Positions 11,764 through 20,983 of a stretch of 64,000 nucleotides of DNA are shown here, one piece after another. The notes beneath the pieces were generated by a model, which was given only the letters and a program-made list of their open reading frames with translations, was not told the DNA's origin and searched no databases. How positions within the stretch are numbered: position 1 is the first letter of the stretch; each line of letters begins with the position of its first letter. The position numbers and the translations under genes are program-made. This stretch comes from Gaeumannomyces sp. JS-464. Lineage: Eukaryota; Ascomycota; Sordariomycetes; Magnaporthales; Magnaporthaceae. The stretch lies in NCBI GenBank assembly GCA_002197995.1, contig NGZR01000007.1, forward strand, positions 2,376,399 through 2,440,398. The letters run 5' to 3'.

Positions 11764-14700
11764 ATGCGCCTCTCGGGCGGCACGTCGAGGAGCTGGACGG
11801 CATCCCTCTGCCTCCTCTCCACCCTGACCTGCCTGTTCACCCCGGCTGGTAAGCTTCGGCCTCGGAAGAAAGCCTATTGACCCTCCCTTGCTGACACCCC
11901 GCGCCCTCCCCAGTCACGGTCAAGGAGCACGACTTCAAAAAGTGCGATCAGTCGGGCTTCTGCAAAGCAACCGCGCCTACGCCGACGCTGCCATTGGTGC
12001 CGGATCATCATGGGAGGCTCCCTACAAGGTGCTGGCCGACTCGGTCGCCTTCAAGGACGGCCGCCTCGAGGCCATCATCCACAAGACCGTCGACCAGGAC
12101 GGCAAGACGGTCCGCCTGCCCCTCACTGTCTCGTTCCTCAAGTCGGGCACCGCCAGGGTCACCGTCGACGAGCAGAAGCGCCTGAACAAGGATATCGACC
12201 TCCGCCACAGCAGCACCGCCCGCAAGGAGCGCTATAACGAGGCTGAGAAGTTTGCCATCGTCGGCGGGCTCGAGGTCGACACCGCCGCCAAGGTTGCTTC
12301 GGAGGACAAGGACCAGATCACCATCAAGTACGGACCCGGGGCCAACTCTGAGGCCTTCATCAAGTTCGCCCCCTTCGGCATCGACTTCAGGCGCGATGGC
12401 AACACCCAGATCAAGTTCAACGACCGCGGCCTGCTCAACGTGGAGCATTGGCGGCCCAAGGTCGAGAAGGCCGAGCCCGAGAAGCCCGCCGAGGGCTCCG
12501 AGGAGAGCAAAGAGGGCGAGCAAAAGAAGGAAGCGGAGGAGCAGAAGCCCCAGGGCGAAGACGAGAGCACTTGGTGGGAGGAGACTTTCGGTGGCAACAC
12601 CGACACCAAGCCTCGCGGCCCTGAAAGTGTTGCCCTGGATATCTCCTTCGTTGGCTACGAGCACGTCTTTGGCATCCCCTCCCACGCTGGCCCGCTTTCC
12701 CTCAAGGAGACACGCGGCGGCGAGAGCAACTACGGGGAGCCGTACCGGTTCTACAACCTCGACGTCTTCGAGTACATCCTGGACAGCCCCATGAGCCTGT
12801 ACGGCGCCATCCCCTTCATGCAGGCCCACCGCAAGGACTCCACCGTCGGCGTCTTCTGGCTCAGCGCCGCCGAGACCTGGATCGACATTATCAAGGCCAA
12901 GTCGGGCAACAACCCGCTCGCGCTCGGCCTGGGCTCCAAGAAGAACACGCAGACCCACTGGATCTCGGAGAGCGGCCTGCTCGACGTCTTCGTCTTCCTG
13001 GGCCCTACGCCCCGTGACGTCGTCCAGAAGTACGGCGAGCTCACCGGCTTCACCGCCATGCCCCAGGAGTTCTCGATCGGCTACCACCAGTGCCGCTGGA
13101 ACTACGTCTCGGACGACGACGTCAAGGACGTGGACCGCAAGATGGACAAGTTCCACATCCCCTACGACGTCATCTGGCTGGACATCGAGTACACGGACGG
13201 CAAGAAGTACTTCACCTGGGATAAGGACATGTTCAAGGACCCCAGCGGCATGTGCAAGCACCTCGACGACCGCGGCCGGAAGCTCGTCACCATCATCGAC
13301 CCGCACATCAAGAACGAGGCCGGCTACCGGGTCGTCGAGGAGCTCAAGTCCAAGGACCTGGCCGTCAAGACCAAGGACGGGAGCATCTTCGAGGGCTGGT
13401 GCTGGCCTGGTTCGTCGCACTACATTGACGCCTTCAACCCTAAGGCAGTGAACTGGTGGAAGGAGCAGTTCAAGTACGACTCGTTCAAGGGCACGGCCGA
13501 GAACACCTTCATCTGGAACGACATGAACGAGCCCTCTGTCTTCAACGGGCCCGAGGTCTCGATGCCCAAGGACAACCTGCACCACGGCGGCTGGGAGCAC
13601 CGCGACGTTCACAACCTGAACGGCATGACCTTCCACAACGCCACATACCAGGCCCTGCTCAGCCGCAAGGCTGGCGAGCTGCGACGTCCCTTTGTGCTGA
13701 CGCGCTCCTTCTTTGCCGGGTCGCAGCGCCTCGGTGCGATGTGGACAGGCGACAACCAGGCCTCCTGGGAGCACCTGGGCGCGGCCGCCCCTATGCTTCT
13801 ATCCCAGGGTATCGCTGGATTCCCCTTCTCGGGAGCCGACGTTGGAGGTTTCTTCGGCAACCCGGACATGGACCTGCTCACCCGCTGGTACCAGGCCGGC
13901 GCCTTCTACCCCTTCTTCCGCGGCCACGCGCACATTGACGCACGCCGTCGCGAGCCGTACCTGGCCGGCGACCCGTACACCCCCATCATCACGGCCGCGC
14001 TGCGCCTGCGCTACAGCCTCCTCCCGTCGTGGTACACTGCCTTCCGCCAGGCCCATACCGAGGGCGTGCCCATCATCCGTCCCATGTTCTACACCAACCC
14101 GACCGAGGAGAGCGGGTTCGCGGTCGACGACCAGTTCTTTGTTGGCGAGACGGGTCTGCTCCACAAGCCCGTGGTGGGGAAGGACAAAGACTCGGTCGAC
14201 ATCTACATCCCCGACGACGAGGTCTACTACGACTACTTCACTTACGACGTGGCGCAGACCCACAGGGGAAAAAAGACAACGCTGGCGGCCCCGCTCGAGA
14301 AGGTCCCGCTCCTGATGCGTGGTGGCCACATCTTTGCTCGCAGGGACATCCCCCGTCGCTCCAGCGCCCTGATGCGCTTTGACCCGTACACTCTGGTCGT
14401 AACCTACCCCAAGTCTGCGGGTGGCCGCGCCGAGGGAACCCTGTACGTGGACGACGGCGACTCGTTTGACTACGAGCAGGGCCAGTACGTGCACAGGCGG
14501 TTCGTTCTTGAGGGGGCGACGCTGAGCTCAGTCGACGCCGAGGGCCGCGACGCCGAGGTGCTGGGCAAGATCAAGCCGGGAGCGTGGCTCAAGGCCTTTG
14601 GCGACGTGGCCGTCGACAAGGTTATCATCGTTGGGCTGCCAGCCAAGCAGGTCTCCAAAAAGGAGGCGACACTCGAGTCGGTGTCGGGCGAGAAGAGGAC

Positions 14701-14806
14701 GGTGGCCGTCGAGTACACGCCCGCGGCGGGCAGCAGGGCGGGCTACGCTGTTGTGCGTGGCGTCGGTGCCAAGGTTGCACATGACTGGAAGCTCACTTTT
14801 GCCTGA
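11764..14806 (+). CDS. gls2: Glucosidase II alpha subunit (GH31), one-base frame break after the N-terminus
   Basis: The enzyme trims the two inner alpha-1,3-glucoses from N-glycans in the ER and drives the calnexin cycle. Exon 1 (11764-11848) encodes a signal peptide (MRLSGGTSRSWTASLCLLST...). A 65-nt intron (11849-11913) follows. Exon 2 opens with VTVKEHDFKKCDQSGFCK, the family's conserved N-terminus, but the rest of the protein lies in another frame from about 11966 (NRAYADAAIGAGSSWEAPYKV). One base appears to be missing at 11961-11969, where the family has a lysine-arginine-asparagine step. Downstream all is intact: acidic/Glu-rich insert at 12460-12570, the GH31 nucleophile motif WNDMNEPSVF (about 13515), RGHAHIDARRREPY (about 13920) and the distal beta domains. 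The total, about 980 residues, is normal. Because the gene is highly conserved and the rest is perfect, a sequence error is more likely than loss. Confidence 0.93.
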
Positions 14807-16086
14807 GGTGCTCGCGTAGCGCAGTCACAACTTCGCCAGCACGTTTGGGGTGACTATGGGATTTCACTATAAATATCGAACATCTCGATAGCGTGAAGAC
14901 AAGCATGCTGGACCAGTTAACATGTCTGGACTCAATCCTGACAATATAAAAAAAAAATAAAAGACACATCTCACAGCGCCCCTCTTTTCCTTTCCACCGT
15001 TTTTGTTATTTTTATACCTGTCTCAGCCGTCTTCCTGCCCTCCTAGGTCGGTCCCGAAGGCTTAGACTAGATGAGATGAATGGCGGTGCAGCGGCTTGCG
15101 GGTCTTGCGGGTGCGCTACGCAGGTATCAGAGGGCAGACAGCCGCCGAAAAATCACGTGGTGGCAGGGATCAAGATCCTAACAGAGCGGTGGCCGTCAAA
15201 AAGGGCCACACCAGGCATGGGCCAGCTGTGGTGTCTCAAGACGCAAGGCCACCAACAACCAGTTGCAACCGCTGTGGAGCATGTAAGATTCCCCGATGCT
15301 CTCATGCGGTGCAAACAGGGCCTCGAAATTTGTCAAGTTTCTGGGAGCCACCGGCTTCACGGGAAAAATGGCATTTGCCACTTTGCTGTTGGCGCATTGA
15401 TGCAAACGTCCCGGCCTGGGCCTCCTGCGACGACTTGAGCTTGCATCACAAACCGGGCTGCTTGCCTAGGGCTTGCTCGTCTTGGGTGGAAGCCCGGCAA
15501 GGACTTTCTACCCCATCGATGCTTAGACACCGTCCGGATGCGAGCCAACAGAGCCTTGTGGAACCGGACCAGGAGCCCAATCATAGCCACGGGCGCCGTG
15601 AACGCGCTTTTCAGCCATCCGGATCACACCTGTTGGCCGCCCGCCCCATGGACCTCCTTGGCGGCGGGGCTAGCCGAGATGAGAACTGGCAATCGCCTCG
15701 AGAGACCAATGGGCCAATGGGGCCCCCAGACCGTTCAAGGTGCAAGCAGAGCAGGATCGACAGAGGGGTGGTGGCATGGCTTGACCTGATAACCGTTGGT
15801 TACGCGACGGGGTGGCATCTGGCGACCCACGCGCCGTGGTGCCGTCCATGATGACCAGCTTTGCCGCCCGCTGTTCTTTAAATGGCGATCCCCGCTCCCT
15901 CGATCGTCTCCAGGCTCGCGCGAGGCTGGTCTGTTCTCCCTTCGGCCTGGTGCTTCCCCCTCTACAGCACCGAACATATGGAACATCTCAGTCTTTGCTA
16001 GCCAACACCGCGCCGAAGACGACAGCGTCTTACTTGGACCTCGACACCCACGCCCTCTGAACATCTCTCTCTTTATCTCTACCAAA
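14807..16086. other. Intergenic region, no gene recognised
   Basis: About 1.3 kb between the 3' end of the glucosidase gene and the next start. A/T-rich stretches at 14860-14965 probably belong to the 3' untranslated region and polyadenylation area. The remaining open frames are short, cysteine- and proline-biased and lack any recognisable domain. Confidence 0.55.
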
Positions 16087-17076
16087 ATGAGCGACGCCAA
16101 CGGACCCCAGGTCGTCTACATGGCCGGGCCAGAGCCATTCAAGCACGACAGCGACTACCCCTAGGTCCACACGGCCGCGGCAACACAGCAGAACTAGGGA
16201 TGGTGGGGGCCGCCGCCTGCCCACCGGCATCCAGGGTCGCCAGAAACAAGCTACGCAGCGACCTCGCCGCCGCCGCCGCCTGTCCAGCAGCACCCGAGGA
16301 CGCCATCAACGAGCTATGTGGCGACTTCACCGCCGTCGCCGGCAACGGCGCCTCAGCAAGACGACTACCAGCAGCATTATGAGAAGCCCACAGTCGGCAG
16401 CCGCCGTCCCAACTGGCTGTTCATCGCCGCAGCCTGCCTCCTGGGCGTCATCGTCGGCGGCGCCATCGTAGGCGGCATCCTGGGGTCCATGCTAGCGAAC
16501 CGGCCGGCGTCGGCGAGCGGCGGCGGGACCGCGACCCCGGCGACCGAGTGCAAGACGGCCGACCCGGCGCGCGGGACGCCCGCGGCGGCACCGACCAGCC
16601 CCAACGGCACGTCGTCGGCACCCCCCACCGCGGCGACCGCCCCATCACCGTCCGGGGCCATGCTCACCAACTACGAGGCGGCCAACTGGCGCAACGTCAG
16701 CACGCTGGCCTTCCCGTGCCCGCGGCTGGAGGGCACAACGGTCGAGGCCATGGACGGGTCGCGGTACAGGGTCGAGTGCAAGATCGACTCGATCGGGCGC
16801 GGCAAGGAGGCGCCCTTTAAGATGGAGGACCTGCAGTCGGTGGTGGCCTACAGCTTCGAGGACTGCGTGCGGTCGTGCGCCAGCTTCAACAAGTTGTCGG
16901 TCAAGGTGCAGGGCGCGTCGCCGGCCATGGTCTGCCGCACCGTCGTGTGGCGCCGCCGCATGGACGAGAAGCAGTTCTTCGACACGGGTGGCAACTGCTT
17001 TCTCAAGAACGCGACGCGCGCCGACGACGTCAAGGGCTTGCCTTGCGACGAGTGCATGTCGGGCACCCTGCTGTGA
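16087..17076 (+). pseudogene. Single-pass membrane protein with Pro-rich N-tail and Cys-rich ectodomain, two in-frame TAG codons
   Basis: The ATG at 16087 has an excellent context (CCAAAATGAGC). Its frame stays open to TGA at 17074-17076 except for TAG at 16162-16164 and TAG at 16195-16197. On either side the translation makes sense as one protein: MSDANGPQVVYMAGPEPFK..., a Pro/Tyr/Gln-rich cytoplasmic tail, one transmembrane helix at about 16410-16500 (NWLFIAAACLLGVIVGGAIV), a Thr/Ala/Pro-rich stalk, then an extracellular domain of about 135 residues with at least eight Cys and N-glycosylation sites (NVS, NAT). This is the plan of many fungal surface proteins with a PAN/apple-like domain, but I cannot confirm the fold. 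Both TAGs would be CAG (Gln) before one C-to-T change. No good splice pair removes them. The function is unknown. Confidence 0.6.
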
Positions 17077-18028
17077 GGCGTTTGTGGCGTGGTTGGTTCT
17101 GGCAGGGTGCCTGTCTGTTTCTGTTTTTTTCCTGTGTAATTATATTCCAATCCTGGTAGTTTCTTGAAGCAAGCCGAACGACAGACCAGCTCGTACCAAC
17201 AACTGCCGAGTGCCGAGTTAACGAGAAGTTGCCTGTGGGAAAACCGAACGATGGATAGCTTGGATCGACTGTCCTACACCGTCCTAGACGACCCGAAATG
17301 CTTTGCCCCAGACAGCCAAGCCAGGGCGGGCGATGCCGATAAGCGGTAAGACGCAACAGTTTAAAAAAAAAGAAGACGCACAAGTGAACTCACGGAACCA
17401 ACCGAAGAAGCCCACCATCCCGAGCACAATGGGCCATTTCCCCTTCGGCAGGTGGCGAGCGCCTAGCAAAAGGGCGGCTGCCTGGCCCAGACCGCCTGCT
17501 CTGGCCCGACGTAGACTTTCTTTGTGGTGGCCAACGTCCAGCAGTCACACGCCTCGTTTTTTGCGGCTGCGTGCCTCAGACGCCGCACCTATCCGCTCGC
17601 TTCTGCACACTGGCGTGTCGTGACCGCATCGTCTTTCACTGCCTTACCCTGGCACCTCCGACATTTTCTGCTCTTGAGCGATGGAATCCCAGCGGAGGGT
17701 GCCCCTTGATCCTAGGGCCTCCGACATGTCCTACTTGGGTGGTAGAATTCCGGCAGAGGGGAGGCTTGGCTCTTCCACGGCATCGCCCTTTGGCACCGCG
17801 GCTCGGCGTCTCCGCGTGCGCTGCAATGCTTCCCTCGCGGGGCTTTTCGCAAAAGGGCGAAAGGCGGAAGAGGAGGTTGCCGTCTATATAACACCCCTTT
17901 CCTCGTCGTCTTCACCCTGCTCAACTTCTCCAGGAACAGCAGCCACCCACATCCAGTCACACCACAGACATCCGGTCACACACGTCCAACTACAGATCCA
18001 ACCTGCTACGAACCCCATCGTTTGCAAC
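17077..18028. other. Intergenic region with promoter of the next gene
   Basis: About 950 bases without a convincing coding frame. Near its right end, TATATAA at 17885-17891 followed by C/T-rich and CA-rich DNA looks like a core promoter for the gene starting at 18029. Nothing else recognised. Confidence 0.5.
17885..17891 (+). promoter_or_regulatory. Putative TATA box of the gene at 18029
   Basis: The sequence TATATAA lies about 140 bases before the ATG at 18029, in front of a C/T- and CA-rich leader. The position fits a core promoter with a leader of about 100 bases. It is a motif match only. Confidence 0.4.
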
Positions 18029-20358
18029 ATGGACCACGCCAGCCTTCCCTGGCTGCTCCGCCAGCTCGGCATGCGCTGTAATGCTGACGCCCGCGCTCCT
18101 CCCGAGCAGAGACCCGCCGCCAACCGAGGGCCACCCCTCCCACAGCGCGTCACCCCACCCCGCGTCGCGCCCCAGTCCACGGCCACCACCAACCCGCCCT
18201 CCAGGGCCCAACCGGCCACCTGAGTGACGCCCCGGCCTGGGACGGCGCCCTAGTCCCCGTCGGCCCCGCGCTGCAGCCTGTCCTACCCAAGGCGACCGTC
18301 GACCGCATGCGGAGGGACGCCGTCGCAGCTCAAGCCCAGGCCCAGTCCCGCCGCGCCATCTGGCTCAGCGACCCATTCCCCTTGGGCCTATGCATCCCGG
18401 CCACCACCATCACCGCTGAGCTCAGGGGCTCCCCTGCCCGGCCCATCAGCGGCTCCGCCGACACCTTTTACATGGCGCACTCGCACCGCTCCACAGCTGA
18501 CGACACCACTAGGGGCCGGCCGCGCCACCACGCTGAGGCGCCGTCGCCGCCGCAACCGGCGGTGCTGCGTCGAGGCGGCAGCCACGTCCGCCGGCGGCCG
18601 GACGAGCAGCCTCGCCAGCGGATCGACGGCCGCGGCGGCATCGCCCAGAGTGTCCCGAGCCCCGGCACCTGGTCGGGCGCGTCCGTCCACGGCAGCGAGA
18701 CGGGCAGCTCCTCCCCCTCCTCCTCCTCTGGCAGCAGCGGCCAGAGGACCCCGAACACCAGCAGCAGCAGCAACTGGTCGACCCTGCCCACCCACAGGAA
18801 CGCGGCCAAACACAAATCCCCTGGCGGCAGAGGCGATGGCACGACCCACATGATCCTGACCAGCAGCGTTCTGGCCGAACACGGCAGCGCGACGCCACGC
18901 ACCATCTTCTCGACCACCGACACCGGCACCAGCAGCACCACGTCGCGCTCCACCCGGCGCAGCGGCACTATCATCTCCTCGCGGAGCACCCGGGGCACTA
19001 TAGAGCCGAGCTCAGCCCCGTCGCACCTGTCGCCCCTGCAGGACTACTCACTGCGCGGCCGCGACGGCGCCGAGCCGACCCGGTGCGTGGTGCGCCTCGT
19101 CGTCGACGGCCGAATCGACAAGTACATCTACATCAGCCAGTCCGTGTGCCCCTCGTGCAGCAGCGGCAGCAACCACGACCGCCGCGGCCGCGGCCGCGAC
19201 CGCTACTGCGGCAACGACCGCCGCCGCGGCTCCTTCACCAGCACCGCCGCCATCTTCGGCGGCGTCGTCGGCGGCGGCGGCAGCAGCAACAGCGACGACG
19301 ACGACGGGGGCCAGCACTCGCGCATCGAGCTGGCCCGGCGCACCGGCACGTCCGACGAGGCACTCGGCACCTTCCTGACGCTGCTGCACGCCTCGGACCC
19401 GACCGAGGCGCGCCTGCCCCCCGTCGTCGCCGGCGACGACGACGGCCGCAGCGCCCGCGTGCTCGCCCACGTCGCGCTCGCCGACCACCAGCTCGGCGCC
19501 GCCGAGCCGCGCCGCGTCGCCCTGCGCCTCTGGGCCGCCCAGTGGGCCGGCGCCTTCGAGCTGCGGCTCGGGGCCTGCGACACCAGCAAGTTCAACAACA
19601 ACAACAACAACATCAGCAACGACGAGAACACGGACGGCGGCCTCGCCCGCCTGGCCCGCGCCCCCGGCGGCCAGCTCGCGTCGCTGCTGTACGCGGCAGG
19701 GTGCCTGCGCCTGCCGGACCTGTGGCGGCTGGCCGGCCGCCGTCGTGCTGCACTGCCCCGTCGACGCGGACGGCGCCATCTGCGCGCCCCACGACCGCCG
19801 CGGCAGGGGCGAGCCGCAGAGGCTGTTCCGCCTGGTCCCGGACCCGGGCATGGAGCACGCCGCGAGGGGGTATTGCCGTGAGTAATCCCCTCCGAGTAAC
19901 AATAATCTTCTCCGACTGAGCAGTTCTTCATCTAGGGATCCTGGAGAAAGTCCGCCAGCGGGTCCTCGGCGACATCATCGACGCCATCTACGACACGCGC
20001 GAGGCCATTCGCAGAAAGGCAAGTTGAGAGCACGAGACCACCCTGTCGCTGTTTTGCCTCGCGCACTAACACACCCCTTCATTTGCCACGACAGAAGGGC
20101 TACAGCCAGCGCGACCCGCTCAAGTCCCAGATCGAGGCCATCGGCCTCTGGCCGGGCCACCGCGCGGCCGACTACCGCTCGCACCCGGCCGTCCAGGAGA
20201 GCCTGGCCGACGTGATGGGCCGCGTCAGGGCGGCCGCTGCCGCCGCGGGCTCCAGGGGCGACAACGCGGAGCTGCTCGAGCTCGTCGGCAGGATCCGGTC
20301 CATCGTCGACGGCATGCAGCTGCCGCGGCTCGAGGCCCGGGCCGCGTGGCGCCGCTGA
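18029..20358 (+). CDS. Unrecognised fungal protein with low-complexity N-terminal half (three exons, two apparent frame breaks)
   Basis: I do not recognise a domain. ATG 18029 (GCAACATGGACC) opens MDHASLPWLLRQLGMRCNAD..., but that frame ends at 18223, while the frame used from about 18200 onward is clean (LSDAPAWDGALVPVGPALQP...). One base seems lost or gained near 18200. A second shift near 19725-19742 is needed to go from CLRLPDLWRLAG to AAVVLHCPVDADGAICAPHD. The N-terminal half is a Ser/Thr/Gly/Arg-rich region, disordered by composition; runs of Asn and Ser occur. Exon 1 ends at 19877 (GTGAGT), exon 2 begins after TAG at 19936 and ends at 20018, where the donor appears to be GC (AAG/GCAAGT), and exon 3 runs from 20095 to TGA at 20358. 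The C-terminus is helical and charged (LEKVRQRVLGDIIDAIYDTR...). An accessory, fast-evolving protein is the best description. Confidence 0.6.
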
Positions 20359-20983
20359 GGAGGTGTTCGCGAGGTATCCTTTTTGGCTACCACCCGGGGG
20401 AGATTGTTTAGGAGGGAGGGGAAAGGAAGCGGCATTGCGAAGCGACAGAGACTAGCGACAGACTAGTGAGAGAGACAGGAAAACGGGACTCACCTGCCAG
20501 CACAGCTGAAATGAACCATCGAACAGAATCTCGCTTCCACAGGTCAGACAGACGCTTCTTTCACAATGCCCGTCGCACTACTGCGGCGATGTCGGGCCTA
20601 TAAAGGGGGCTTAGGCGGGCTATTAGCTCAGGTCATTACGCAACAGAGGATGCGGCGACATCAAACCAGCAAAATAACTCTATCAGCCAGGAATTTTGGT
20701 GTGGCCCAAAAGCAGCGACTTGTCCCGTGATATAGACCCCCAATAAAAGTGATTTAAAAAGCAACGAAATGCTGGAGACCTTGCTACCAAGCCTGAGTAC
20801 ATCTGCGCTCTCATCAAAAAAAGTCTTGCAAAAACAGCACTGTCAATGTTTTGGGTCGACATCCATCCATTACCCCTGCCCATATTGTCCAGCTGACCGC
20901 CACTCCAAACACCTACAAAAACCAACCAGATCCAGGCCCCCGTCATCATCCCGACCCCATCCAAACGGGCACAACAAGAGGGT
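20359..20983. other. Intergenic region between convergent genes
   Basis: About 625 bases between the ends of two convergent genes (unknown protein, plus; PARP, minus). It should contain both 3' untranslated regions. No coding frame or RNA gene recognised. Confidence 0.55.

Noticed and set aside
12008..13774. Long minus-strand open frame of 588 codons opposite glucosidase II
   Set aside because: It is the antisense of a GC-rich coding region whose codons end mostly in G or C; the translation is Leu/Val/Asp/Gly-biased with no domain.
16087..16320. Intron removing both TAG codons
   Set aside because: The available GT sites (GTCGTC, GTCCAC) are poor donors with no branch motif, and the skipped text resembles the rest of the Pro-rich tail.
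18029..20358. Reading the two frame changes as extra introns
   Set aside because: No GT-AG pair of reasonable length with a branch site restores the frame near 18200 or 19735.
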